Assembly: GCA_964547525.1 (NCBI GenBank)
Contig: CAZJOD010000115.1
Coordinates: 1-12,658 of the forward strand
Direction: 5' to 3'
Length of the DNA stretch: 12,658 nucleotides
Origin: CAZJOD01 sp964547525
Lineage (GTDB): Bacteria > Bacillota > Clostridia > JAAYHZ01
Numbering within the stretch: the stretch's first letter is position 1; every line of letters begins with the position of its first letter. Below, piece after piece: positions 1 to 6,661 of the stretch. The notes beneath the pieces are model-generated. The model was not told the origin of the DNA. It ran no database searches and saw nothing but the letters and a program-made list of their open reading frames with translations. The translations under genes were made by a program, and so were the position numbers.

Positions 1-56
1 TTTAGAAAATATATTTTAAGGTTTCATTGTAATAAAATAAAGTTTTTGTAGTAGAA

Positions 57-857
57 TCATATAAAATTTTTCTCCATATAACTGTATCGTACAGTTTCAA
101 ATACTGCTAAAGATAAAGCAACAGATACATTTAAAGATTCACTGTCCCCCGGCATAGGGATTTTTATTTTATTATCACATATATTTACTGTGTTTGTTTC
201 TAAACCGTTGGATTCATTACCCGCAAATAATGCTACACCTTTCCATTTTTTCATATCATATAAGCATATATCGCCATCTAATGTAAGTGCATATGTGGCA
301 ATATTATGGTCTTTAAAAAATAAAACCGCATCTTTTGCCGTATTAAAACTTTTTATTTTTATATTAAATATTCCTCCCATCGATGAACGAACAACTTTTG
401 GAGAAAATATATCGGTACAGTAACCTACCGTCACCAAATTCTTTATTCCTGCTGCATTACAGGTACGTATTATCGTTCCCATATTACCCGGATCCTGTAG
501 GTTTTCTAAAACCACAAAAACATCATTTGCTCCGACAACGGAAATTTCTTGTACGGTATTTTTGTTCAATACAGCTAATACACCTTGAGGATTTACAGTG
601 TCGGATAATTTGTCGAACAAATCTTGGGGTAAAATTATTACATTCTTATTATCTATTAGTGACATATCCAAATCTTTTTTAATCATATCTAATTTATCTT
701 CTGAAAAACAAATATATTTGAATAAAGCACCGGATTTTTGAGCTTCATAGATGTTTTTAACACCCTCTACCGTAAAGAATTCGCTCCTTGCTTTTTTATC
801 CTGCAGACTTTTGATAAACTTGTATACTTTGTTATCTTTACTTGTTACTGTTAGCAT
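57..857 (-). CDS. SpoU/TrmH-family RNA 2'-O-methyltransferase
   Basis: A 266-residue SPOUT-class methyltransferase, expected to use S-adenosylmethionine to methylate a ribose 2'-OH in rRNA or tRNA in the cytoplasm. The N-terminal ~100 residues fit a SpoU substrate-binding domain. The C-terminal ~155 carry the three family motifs: DPGNMGTIIRT (about 122-132, conserved Asn and Arg), FAGNESNGL (211-219) and IPMPGDSESLNVSVALS (233-249), which build the trefoil-knot cofactor site. Length is normal. The ATG at 857 follows an AAAGGTG ribosome binding site at about 5 nt. It lies downstream of the rplT terminator, so it is probably served by read-through or by a weak promoter in the gap. A SpoU gene near infC-rpmI-rplT is also seen in Bacillus (ysgA). 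The family is secure; the exact target nucleotide is not. Confidence 0.9.
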   Translation of the reverse strand: MLTVTSKDNKVYKFIKSLQDKKARSEFFTVEGVKNIYEAQKSGALFKYICFSEDKLDMIKKDLDMSLIDNKNVIILPQDLFDKLSDTVNPQGVLAVLNKNTVQEISVVGANDVFVVLENLQDPGNMGTIIRTCNAAGIKNLVTVGYCTDIFSPKVVRSSMGGIFNIKIKSFNTAKDAVLFFKDHNIATYALTLDGDICLYDMKKWKGVALFAGNESNGLETNTVNICDNKIKIPMPGDSESLNVSVALSLAVFETVRYSYMEKNFI

Positions 858-878
858 AAATACACCTTTATATTTTGT

Positions 879-887
879 ATTCTATCA
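879..887 (-). promoter_or_regulatory. Possible extended -10 promoter for the RNA methyltransferase
   Basis: On the minus strand TGA-TAGAAT lies about 22 nt upstream of the start codon, giving a TGn extended -10 element. I see no convincing -35. Its position just after the rplT terminator would allow separate expression of the methyltransferase, but in DNA this AT-rich the match could be chance. Confidence 0.3.
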
Positions 888-932
888 TTAAAATATAAAA
901 TAACAAAGGAGCTAGAAAGATCTAACCCCTTT
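886..932 (-). terminator. Intrinsic terminator of infC-rpmI-rplT
   Basis: Read on the minus strand, positions 932 to 905 form a 12-bp stem with G-U wobbles (AAAGGGGUUAGA pairing with UCUAGCUCCUUU) closed by a UCUU tetraloop. A U-rich tail, GUUAUUUUAUAUUUUAA, follows. It sits about 110 nt past the rplT stop and ahead of the methyltransferase gene. Confidence 0.75.
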
Positions 933-988
933 GATCACCTCTTATATATTTCAATACATCATACACATTTGATAATCCTGTAGTATTA

Positions 989-1018
989 GGTCAAAACCCA
1001 CTATTTTAGCTTTTGACC
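989..1018 (-). other. Hairpin in the rplT 3' untranslated region
   Basis: GGTCAAAA and TTTTGACC form a perfect 8-bp inverted repeat with a 14-nt loop, 25 nt beyond the rplT stop. Neither strand has a U-tract after it, so it is unlikely to terminate by itself. It may be an RNA-stability or processing element. Confidence 0.45.
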
Positions 1019-1042
1019 GTCTAAGATATCTCTTCTAAACGC

Positions 1043-1393
1043 CTATGCATTTTTTACTTGATCAACCAATTTGGCAAATGCATCCTTATCATTTACAGCC
1101 ATCTCGGCTAACATTTTTCTATTTATTGAAATCTTACCTTTTTTTAGTGCGCCCATAAATGTAGAATAGGACATTCCGTTTATTCTGGTAGCCGCATTTA
1201 TTCTGGCAATCCATAATTTTCTCATATTACGCTTTAAGGCTTTTCTATCTCTGTAAGCGTACACACCGGATTTCATAACAGCTTCTTTCGCAGCCTTAAA
1301 TTGTTTACTTTTTGCTCCGAAATAACCTTTAGCCAATTTTAAAACTTTTTTATGATTTTTACGTGCATTCAAAGCACCTTTTACTCTAGCCAT
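1043..1393 (-). CDS. rplT: 50S ribosomal protein L20
   Basis: A 116-residue, very basic protein, the normal length for bacterial L20. It binds 23S rRNA early in assembly of the large subunit and in many bacteria also represses its own operon. Typical sequence is visible: an N-terminal MARVKGALNARKNHKKVLKLAKGYFGAKS, of which ARVKG and the KLAKGYxGAKS segment are hallmarks, then the Arg/Lys-rich extension RDRKALKRNMRKLWIARINA, and a globular C-terminus containing GLSYS-like GMSYSTFM. The ATG has an AAGGAGG ribosome binding site 10 nt upstream. It is the last gene of infC-rpmI-rplT, 21 nt after rpmI, and is followed by a hairpin and an intrinsic terminator. Confidence 0.98.
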   Translation of the reverse strand: MARVKGALNARKNHKKVLKLAKGYFGAKSKQFKAAKEAVMKSGVYAYRDRKALKRNMRKLWIARINAATRINGMSYSTFMGALKKGKISINRKMLAEMAVNDKDAFAKLVDQVKNA

Positions 1394-1414
1394 GTTTCAG
1401 TCGCCTCCTTCTTC

Positions 1415-1612
1415 TTATTTGTACGGTATCAATTTCTTTACTGTCGCTTCATTGGCTTTACCTGCATAGGTCGCCAATCTGTGATGCTTCTTGGCTTTTC
1501 TATCCTTCGATATGAGTCGGTGACTCCTGTAAGCATGAGACATTTTTATTTTACCGGTACCTGTTTTCGAAAATCTTTTTTTTGACGCACTATGAGTTTT
1601 TTGTTTAGGCAT
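1415..1612 (-). CDS. rpmI: 50S ribosomal protein L35
   Basis: A 65-residue protein starting MPKQKTHSASKKRF, the diagnostic N-terminus of L35, with the basic body TGTGKIKMSHAYRSH and the C-terminus ATVKKLIPYK. It is a structural protein of the large ribosomal subunit. The same frame is open 29 codons further upstream to 1699. I chose the ATG at 1612 because it matches the family start and has an AGGAG box 7 nt before it. The gene lies between infC (126 nt upstream) and rplT (21 nt downstream), and translation is probably linked to rplT. Confidence 0.97.
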   Translation of the reverse strand: MPKQKTHSASKKRFSKTGTGKIKMSHAYRSHRLISKDRKAKKHHRLATYAGKANEATVKKLIPYK

Positions 1613-1681
1613 AGTTTTATCTCCTCTCTTCCTCTCCAATAATCGTATATAGTTAATCAATCCAAACAAAATCAAACAATA

Positions 1682-1713
1682 ACGGCATGTTACAAACATG
1701 TCATTTTAGCCGT
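1682..1713 (-). other. Hairpin in the infC-rpmI intergenic region
   Basis: CATGTT (1686-1691) and AACATG (1695-1700) form a 6-bp stem with a 3-nt loop. An outer ACGG/CCGT pair (1682-1685, 1710-1713) encloses it with a one-sided bulge. In E. coli L20 binds mRNA between infC and rpmI. Whether this hairpin is such an operator, a processing site or incidental cannot be decided from sequence alone. Confidence 0.4.
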
Positions 1714-1738
1714 ATGAATTATTTTGTGTATTACATTA

Positions 1739-2272
1739 TCAAGATTGTTTAGGATTGATAATGATACCCATGTTTTTGCCTTCCATTTTAGGGTTCTTTT
1801 CAAGATCCCCGAATTCTTGCAAGGTTTCAGCGAATTTTATAAGCACGTCTTTCCCGGATTCTATATAGTTTAATTCTCTACCTCTAAAACGTACGGTAAC
1901 CTTTACTTTATCTCCGGCTTGTAAAAATTTAGACGCATTTTTCGCTTTAAAATTAAAATCGTGTTCTTCAATTTTCGGTTTCAGCCAAATCTCTTTAATA
2001 TTTACTATCTTTTGTTTTTTCTTGGCTTCTTTGACTTTTTTAGTTTGTTCAAATATGAACTTCCCATAATCAATAATCTTGCATACCGGCGGTGTAGCTT
2101 TAGGTGCTATTAACACCAAATCCATACTAAATTCCTCGGCTTTTTTTTGAGCCTCATCTGTTGACATTATCCCCAACGGTTTGCCATCGTTTCCGATAAC
2201 CCTTACTTCTTTAGCCCTGATTTGATCATTTATAAAATAATCAAAGTTTTTACCGTCTACTTTACTACTAAT
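1739..2272 (-). CDS. infC: Translation initiation factor IF-3, AUU start
   Basis: A 177-residue IF-3, which binds the 30S subunit and rejects initiation at non-standard codons or with the wrong tRNA. The N-domain contains FINDQIRAKEVRVIGNDGKP and the segment LVLIAPKATPPVCKIIDYGKF. A Lys-rich linker (EQTKKVKEAKKKQK) leads to the C-domain with IKEIWLKPKIEEHDFNFKAK and KMEGKNMGIIINP. No ATG, GTG or TTG lies in frame between the ribosome binding site and the conserved region. A GGAGG box (2280-2284) stands 7 nt before an ATT at 2272 and 4 nt before another at 2275. I chose 2272 because AUU is the known infC start in several bacteria and the spacing is better. An in-frame ATG at 2335 lies before the terminator hairpin and the ribosome binding site, so it is not the start. 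Excess IF-3 is known to repress AUU-started infC. Confidence 0.93.
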   Translation of the reverse strand: MSSKVDGKNFDYFINDQIRAKEVRVIGNDGKPLGIMSTDEAQKKAEEFSMDLVLIAPKATPPVCKIIDYGKFIFEQTKKVKEAKKKQKIVNIKEIWLKPKIEEHDFNFKAKNASKFLQAGDKVKVTVRFRGRELNYIESGKDVLIKFAETLQEFGDLEKNPKMEGKNMGIIINPKQS

Positions 2273-2402
2273 AATAACACCTCCATAAAATAAAAGAAGT
2301 GGATCATATAATAATCCACTCCATGAAAAACACAAAATCGTTTATATTAACCGATACAAAACAATATTCGCACGGTGAGAAGTGGAACTTCTTCTTAATT
2401 CT
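2273..2402 (-). promoter_or_regulatory. L20-type attenuator leader of the infC operon
   Basis: About 130 nt of untranslated RNA should precede infC. The octamer UCCACUUC occurs twice, at 2386-2379 and at 2303-2296. A single GGAGUGGA (2322-2315) can pair with either copy. Pairing with the downstream copy makes the terminator, and pairing with the upstream copy would block it. The upstream copy can also form a small local hairpin (AGAAG/CUUCU, 2392-2378). Leaders with alternative terminators controlled by L20 are known in this position in Bacillus. The assignment here rests on location and on the pairing pattern. Confidence 0.65.
2285..2322 (-). terminator. Leader terminator upstream of infC
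   Basis: Minus-strand GGAGUGGAU (2322-2314) pairs with AUCCACUUC (2304-2296) over 9 bp including one G-U, with a 9-nt loop. UUUUAUUUUA follows directly, and the infC ribosome binding site comes immediately after. Read-through here would decide expression of all three ribosomal genes. Confidence 0.7.
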
Positions 2403-2407
2403 TAAAT

Positions 2408-2436
2408 ACTCTATCATATATATATGTGCTTGTCAA
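2408..2436 (-). promoter_or_regulatory. Promoter of infC-rpmI-rplT
   Basis: A perfect TTGACA -35 (2436-2431) is followed by a 17-nt spacer and TAGAGT (2413-2408), preceded by TGA as an extended -10. Transcription would begin near 2401, just ahead of the attenuator repeats. Confidence 0.7.
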
Positions 2437-2562
2437 TTAGAAGTTTACCTTTTTAAACGTTTTTTTTATTTATTTTTCTGATTTTTATAAAAACGTTCAC
2501 TCCGGTTCACAGTAAGTAGCTATTACATTGAAATCTTAATAGTAAAACTTATAAAATAACTG

Positions 2563-2584
2563 ATGTGTCCGATAATAAACACAT
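2563..2584 (-). terminator. Weak candidate terminator of the five-gene operon
   Basis: Minus-strand ATGTGT and ACACAT form a 6-bp stem with a 10-nt loop, 15 nt past the M14 peptidase stop, followed by an interrupted U-rich stretch (CAGTTATTTTATAAGTTTT). The stem is short and the tail imperfect. It is the best candidate between this operon and the infC promoter. Confidence 0.3.
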
Positions 2585-2598
2585 ATAATAGCATTCGG

Positions 2599-4194
2599 TT
2601 AAGCTTTTAAATTTTGAATAACCGGTACAGCCCTAGGATGTAATGCTTCAACGATTATATCCGATCCCTCCGGAGCCAATACGAACCACTCAATATAAAA
2701 AGCTTCATCTTGCTTTAAGTCTTCCTTATATATTTGAGGTTTCATACCTCCGATATACTTGGCACCGTTTTGCAGTTCACATTTGATATTAATCGGTGAA
2801 CGTACAGGTCGACCTTTCCCGGCGAGCATAACATTTGCAGGCATTTGACCTTTATTTACCAGGTTTCCATATACTTTTACCAAGTTTCCTTCTAAACGCT
2901 CAGCTATTAAATTTTCAAACACAAAACGGGGTCCGGCCTTTGCATGCTCTATTAAACAACGGGTAACTTTAGGTGCAATATTTAATATATTCGGAAAACT
3001 TATCCCATACGCATAGGCTGTAGATATACCACCTATTTCAACATTGCCAAGTTGAGGATGTTCAAACTGTGTCCACGGAAAGAAAAATTCGGTATTTTGC
3101 CTGTCATGGAACTTTAGTAATTCACATACATATTTATCGTTGTTTTTATAAAAATCTTTACTCATTACCATATCTATAGTTTTATGTCCCATCTGTGTAA
3201 ATCCGTTTCCCAGTTCCAATATAAAAAAAGAAATACCCAGCATAAAATAAGCAAAATCGTTTGACGTTCCGGAATAACCCGGAATTTCCAAATCGGTATC
3301 ATATCTGTACCCGCATAACAAATATGGGAAATCGGTTATCTCACTGCACATCTTACCCAATTTATCCATAAGTTTTTTATCAGCCTCATCATATCGGTCT
3401 TGTGGTAAACACCCGGGTCTGAAGACAGCGTTTGAGCCGTTATGAAGATCCATACCTGCGAATATATTAGGTTTTGACAGCAGAAAATTACCCACAGCCC
3501 TTGTTTCCGGTTCACTGAACGGATAATCTCCCGAAACGGGATTAGAAGGTTGCCAGTTAACAGGATAGTTTCTGTTGAAATCCACAACCGTAACTTTTTC
3601 TTTGTAAAATTCACCTCCGGACCAATCGTATATTAACCCTTCGGTATAAACTTTATAAAAAGGTCCGTCTTTGTCCTCCGGATTTCTAGCTACTAAATGC
3701 CGTGGATCGTATTTGCACGGCTTCATATTCCCGTCATCACATTGAATTCTCATGTTTAATATCATACCGTCATCGTTTATGTCTTGTGGTATTATATGAT
3801 TTTTTACTTTATGGATTTTATTCCTGCTTCTAGGCACATACCTTTTCATTAGTGCCAGCTCAGCCCCGTCAGGATTTACTCTCGGTACAATATAAAAAGC
3901 CAGCTCTTCCAATAGTTTTTTATATTGTATACCGGAACAAAGCTCGTTTATCATGTATAAAGATACCGTTGTACCTTCCGCTTCGTTTGAATGTACATTG
4001 GCTTGTATATAGTAAGCTGGTTTTTGATTATGCGGTTTATTCGCACTCGTTACAATCAATAGAGGTAGATCTCTGCCTTCGGCTGATTTCCCTATGGATG
4101 ACAGCTCAATCAATGAAGGATATTCTTCTTTTAACGCATTTATAGAATCAATCATTTCATCATATGTGTAAAAACCGTTTTGTTTTATATACAT
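2599..4194 (-). CDS. M14-family zinc metallocarboxypeptidase
   Basis: A 531-residue M14 peptidase, expected to use one zinc ion to cleave a C-terminal or isopeptide-type amide bond. The zinc ligands are visible as H68-S-N-E71 and H251 in MDLHNGSN. FNRNYP (207-211) matches the NRN substrate-binding motif, and E327 in FILELGNG matches the general base, so the site looks intact. The region 111-205 between the first zinc motif and NRN is enlarged, and about 130 extra residues follow the catalytic fold. There is no signal peptide or membrane segment, so it should be cytosolic. An in-frame GTG at 4203 is possible, but the ATG at 4194 has AGAGGTG 6 nt before it. It is the last gene of the operon, 52 nt after the creatininase gene. 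The true substrate is unknown. Confidence 0.88.
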   Translation of the reverse strand: MYIKQNGFYTYDEMIDSINALKEEYPSLIELSSIGKSAEGRDLPLLIVTSANKPHNQKPAYYIQANVHSNEAEGTTVSLYMINELCSGIQYKKLLEELAFYIVPRVNPDGAELALMKRYVPRSRNKIHKVKNHIIPQDINDDGMILNMRIQCDDGNMKPCKYDPRHLVARNPEDKDGPFYKVYTEGLIYDWSGGEFYKEKVTVVDFNRNYPVNWQPSNPVSGDYPFSEPETRAVGNFLLSKPNIFAGMDLHNGSNAVFRPGCLPQDRYDEADKKLMDKLGKMCSEITDFPYLLCGYRYDTDLEIPGYSGTSNDFAYFMLGISFFILELGNGFTQMGHKTIDMVMSKDFYKNNDKYVCELLKFHDRQNTEFFFPWTQFEHPQLGNVEIGGISTAYAYGISFPNILNIAPKVTRCLIEHAKAGPRFVFENLIAERLEGNLVKVYGNLVNKGQMPANVMLAGKGRPVRSPINIKCELQNGAKYIGGMKPQIYKEDLKQDEAFYIEWFVLAPEGSDIIVEALHPRAVPVIQNLKA

Positions 4195-4214
4195 TAAGCA
4201 CACCTCTTTTCATA

Positions 4215-4226
4215 ATTACCGGTAAT
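4215..4226. repeat. 12-bp perfect palindrome in the creatininase-M14 gap
   Basis: ATTACCGGTAAT is exactly self-complementary and sits in the only sizeable gap within the five-gene operon, about 20 nt before the M14 start. It could be a small operator or a short RNA stem. No copy is visible at the operon promoter. Confidence 0.35.
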
Positions 4227-4246
4227 CTTTAAATTGTACATGTCCA

Positions 4247-5035
4247 TTATTTTTCTCGATTTATCAAATCTATATATTTAATAAGATTTTCAATCATTTC
4301 ATTACAGATTTTTTCTCCGAACTCTCGTGTGGCTTTTTCAGGAAATCCCATAACTCCTACTTTGATTTCATCTCTTTGCTTCAGCTTTGGAATAATAAAC
4401 TTATGATCTACTGCCTTTTGTTGTACTTCAAACCAATCCTGATCCGTTCTCATCATACGAGCTACATATGGTTCATCCATTATAATGTCTTCTTTTACTA
4501 ATTGTGGGTTCCAATACAGCATCAAAGAAGTTTCAACATATCCCGCGTTAAAATCATACTCCGGTCCGGTAGTAAATTCTTTCATCCATAAATCCGACAG
4601 GTAGAAAATTTCTATTAAAGACAATGTCACATCTTCCATTCCCGGGTTCTTCTTTAGAAACATTTTCAGACTGTTTTCCAATGCAACTCTGTTATCAGTC
4701 CCACCATGTCCTAAAAGCACCACTATGTTTAAAAATCCGTTTCGTACCAATTCAGAACAAATATCCATAACATATAGTGAAAATACTTGAGGGCTAATAT
4801 TTATAGTACCCTTTAACTCACCACCGGAATAGCAATACGGCACTATGGGGGCTACGGCTGCGTCAATTCTATCCACACATTTTTCAAGAAGCTTTTCAAC
4901 GTTATCGATATCCGTTCTTAAAGGCAGATGATATCCGTGTTGTTCCACTATACCTATAGGTAATATAACCGTCTTACATTGTTTAGTAAATTCTTCAAAT
5001 TCTTTAACAGTTAATCTGTCTAAATACTTTCCCAT
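4247..5035 (-). CDS. Creatininase-family amidohydrolase
   Basis: A 262-residue member of the creatininase family, whose enzymes open or cut amide bonds with a two-metal centre. Examples are creatininase, formamide hydrolases of riboflavin/F420 pathways and the mycofactocin peptide protease MftE. The motif LPIGIVEQHGYHLPLRTD (25-42) gives E31, H33, H36 and D42. GHGGTDN (109-115) supplies H110, and AGYVETS (164-170) supplies E168. The family C-terminal signature appears as GVMGFPEKATREFGEKI. All expected metal ligands are present, so it should be active. The ATG at 5035 has AAAGGAG 7 nt upstream, overlapping the stop of the preceding gene 12 nt away, which implies translational coupling. The substrate cannot be read from sequence. 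Confidence 0.92.
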   Translation of the reverse strand: MGKYLDRLTVKEFEEFTKQCKTVILPIGIVEQHGYHLPLRTDIDNVEKLLEKCVDRIDAAVAPIVPYCYSGGELKGTINISPQVFSLYVMDICSELVRNGFLNIVVLLGHGGTDNRVALENSLKMFLKKNPGMEDVTLSLIEIFYLSDLWMKEFTTGPEYDFNAGYVETSLMLYWNPQLVKEDIIMDEPYVARMMRTDQDWFEVQQKAVDHKFIIPKLKQRDEIKVGVMGFPEKATREFGEKICNEMIENLIKYIDLINREK

Positions 5036-5047
5036 TGTTTTTCTCCT

Positions 5048-5788
5048 TTACATTTCTTTCAGCAAATTTTTAAAAGACGATAGTATTAATTTCAAATCGG
5101 AATTACCAAAATACGGCCCTATGGAAAACCAGCCGTCAAAGCTTCTACATAACAAAATAGAAGCCATTTCTTTAATTTCGGCATTACCTTCCCCGGGCAA
5201 CATAGGTTCTCCATTTAGAAACAACCCGTCGTTAATCCTTAATATTACAATATCATTTTTTAATCTACTTGTATAAAATATATGAAAAAAAGGATGTCTC
5301 TTATTCTTAACATGCTCTAGGGGATTAAATATAAATTGCGGTTTTTCATCAGAACATGTTTTATACATTTCTTCGAAAAAGACATCTAATTTTGCATTAT
5401 CCGCCTTATTTTCAAACAGAACCTTTGCACCGTATGTTTTTGATATTTTACACAGATCAATCAGCTTCGAAACTAAGTCAGGGTTTTCGGCAGGATTAAA
5501 ATCATTTATAACCGGTCTTATATACTTTACCCCTAATAAAGTTGTTCTTTGCAAAAACTCTTTATGATACTCCAAATCATAAAAAGGCATGCTTGTGTCC
5601 ATTAATAAGATACTTTTTTGGTTTTCAATAATTTTACTGCGTATATCTTCTAAACAATTCCATGTAATAAAGTCATCGCCTACAGACAATATATTGCCGG
5701 TTTCAATATAGCAGGTTTTTAATCTATCGGCCAAAATTATAAGCTCGTCTAAATTCATTTCCGCATTATATACACTATATTTAAACAT
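5048..5788 (-). CDS. Xylose-isomerase-like TIM-barrel protein, altered metal site
   Basis: A 246-residue protein that fits the sugar-phosphate isomerase/AP-endonuclease-2 TIM-barrel superfamily. Supporting segments are GVKYIRPVIN (86-95), AKVLFENK (121-128), ILRINDG (182-188), LPGEGNAEIKEM (197-208) and FDGWFSIGPYFG (217-228). Members usually isomerise or epimerise sugars, or cut nucleic acid, using an E-D-H-E metal set. Only the first Glu (E126) is clear here. By my manual alignment the others are N155, R184 and G224, so normal metal-dependent catalysis is doubtful. It may have a different mechanism or a non-catalytic role. The ATG at 5788 has GGGAG 8 nt upstream, and the gene lies 18 nt after the acyltransferase gene. 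Confidence 0.75.
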   Translation of the reverse strand: MFKYSVYNAEMNLDELIILADRLKTCYIETGNILSVGDDFITWNCLEDIRSKIIENQKSILLMDTSMPFYDLEYHKEFLQRTTLLGVKYIRPVINDFNPAENPDLVSKLIDLCKISKTYGAKVLFENKADNAKLDVFFEEMYKTCSDEKPQFIFNPLEHVKNKRHPFFHIFYTSRLKNDIVILRINDGLFLNGEPMLPGEGNAEIKEMASILLCRSFDGWFSIGPYFGNSDLKLILSSFKNLLKEM

Positions 5789-5806
5789 ATCTACAGCTCC
5801 CTTCCT

Positions 5807-6661
5807 TTAAATTACACAAATTTCACAATTACTATCTACACATCCGTTACCTTTATATTTTTCCATATCAATCTCTTCACTTCCGTACAATTTTCTAGAC
5901 CAATTGCAGGAGTTACAATTTTCATTATTACATATAAAGTATAACGGATTTTTTTTAAGCAATTCCAAACCTATATCAAATAAACTATTAATCGGTATGA
6001 TTTTTACAACCGCATTACCGACGGTTCCTTGTATTAGTTTACCTCTTTTTCTAAGCTGCGATGTAAATGACAGAAAATCTCGGTGTCCGGGAGGGAATTT
6101 TTTTAATGTAAATACCTTATTTTGGTAATCATCAATGTATGTGGGAGCCGGAATATCCAGTGTCCTTAAATATTTAGCACATATAGCTTCTTCCAAAGAA
6201 TGCATGACTGTATTTCTATCCATATCTACACCAAACAAAATAACTTTGGCATCTAAATTTAAAAGTTTTACATATGGAGTACCTTCACCACATCCTGTTT
6301 CACATTTATCATGGTCGGCAACAATATATTCCGCATTTTTACCATAAGCCGCAACAGAGTGTACCGGATGCTTGCTTCTTTTAACACCCGGTGTCTTTCT
6401 AAAAACTTCCGATATCAACCCGACTGCGGATGGTGTTATGTCCGGGTTAAAAGGCTTATCCCACCCGGTAAGGGTTGACATAACCAGAGTTCCTTCCTCA
6501 CCTAACACATTCAAAAATGCGTAAATTACAGTAGATGCACCCCCTTCTATTCTTCCTGCGGAAGTAAGGGCGCTATGCATTAAAACCGTTTCGCCTTTTT
6601 TTAAACCCATAGTTTTTAAATCGAACACAATGTCATCAAACTTTATTGTAATTTCATTCAT
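5807..6661 (-). CDS. AAC(3)-family acyltransferase with Cys-rich tail
   Basis: A 284-residue protein of the aminoglycoside 3-N-acetyltransferase (antibiotic_NAT) fold, which transfers acyl groups from CoA to amines. Family motifs are HSALTSAGRIEGGASTVIYA (29-48), GTLVMST (57-63), RSKHPVHSVAAYG (95-107) and GVDMDRNTVMHSLEEA (144-159), where H154 fits the catalytic His region. Many members act on metabolites other than antibiotics, so resistance should not be assumed. The tail is odd: C244-x4-C249-x2-C252 and C274-x4-C279-x2-C282, six cysteines in two identical spacings ending two residues before the C-terminus, plus C120 and C124 inside the core. This suggests a bound zinc or iron-sulfur cluster. 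The start overlaps the cyclase stop by 8 nt (ATGAATGA), with GAGGAG 7 nt upstream. Confidence 0.85.
   Translation of the reverse strand: MNEITIKFDDIVFDLKTMGLKKGETVLMHSALTSAGRIEGGASTVIYAFLNVLGEEGTLVMSTLTGWDKPFNPDITPSAVGLISEVFRKTPGVKRSKHPVHSVAAYGKNAEYIVADHDKCETGCGEGTPYVKLLNLDAKVILFGVDMDRNTVMHSLEEAICAKYLRTLDIPAPTYIDDYQNKVFTLKKFPPGHRDFLSFTSQLRKRGKLIQGTVGNAVVKIIPINSLFDIGLELLKKNPLYFICNNENCNSCNWSRKLYGSEEIDMEKYKGNGCVDSNCEICVI

Noticed and set aside
1..56. Start of another gene at the left edge
   Set aside because: The only ATG on the minus strand here reaches a stop after three codons, and no coding or structural signal is visible.
2257..2286. Nine-codon ORF (ATG GAG GTG...) overlapping the infC start
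   Set aside because: Its ATG is embedded in the infC ribosome binding site and has no ribosome binding site of its own.
2273..2335. IF-3 starting at the in-frame ATG at 2335
   Set aside because: It lies upstream of the leader terminator stem and of the strong GGAGG site, and the added residues match no IF-3 N-terminus.
2443..2480. Plus-strand terminator (GTTTA/TAAAC followed by a long T-tract)
   Set aside because: The stem is only 5 A/T-rich pairs and no plus-strand gene precedes it; it lies just upstream of the infC -35 box.
5807..6661. Aminoglycoside resistance gene
   Set aside because: The fold is AAC(3)-like, but the protein sits in a metabolic operon, has an extra Cys-rich tail and shows no sign of a resistance cassette or mobile element.
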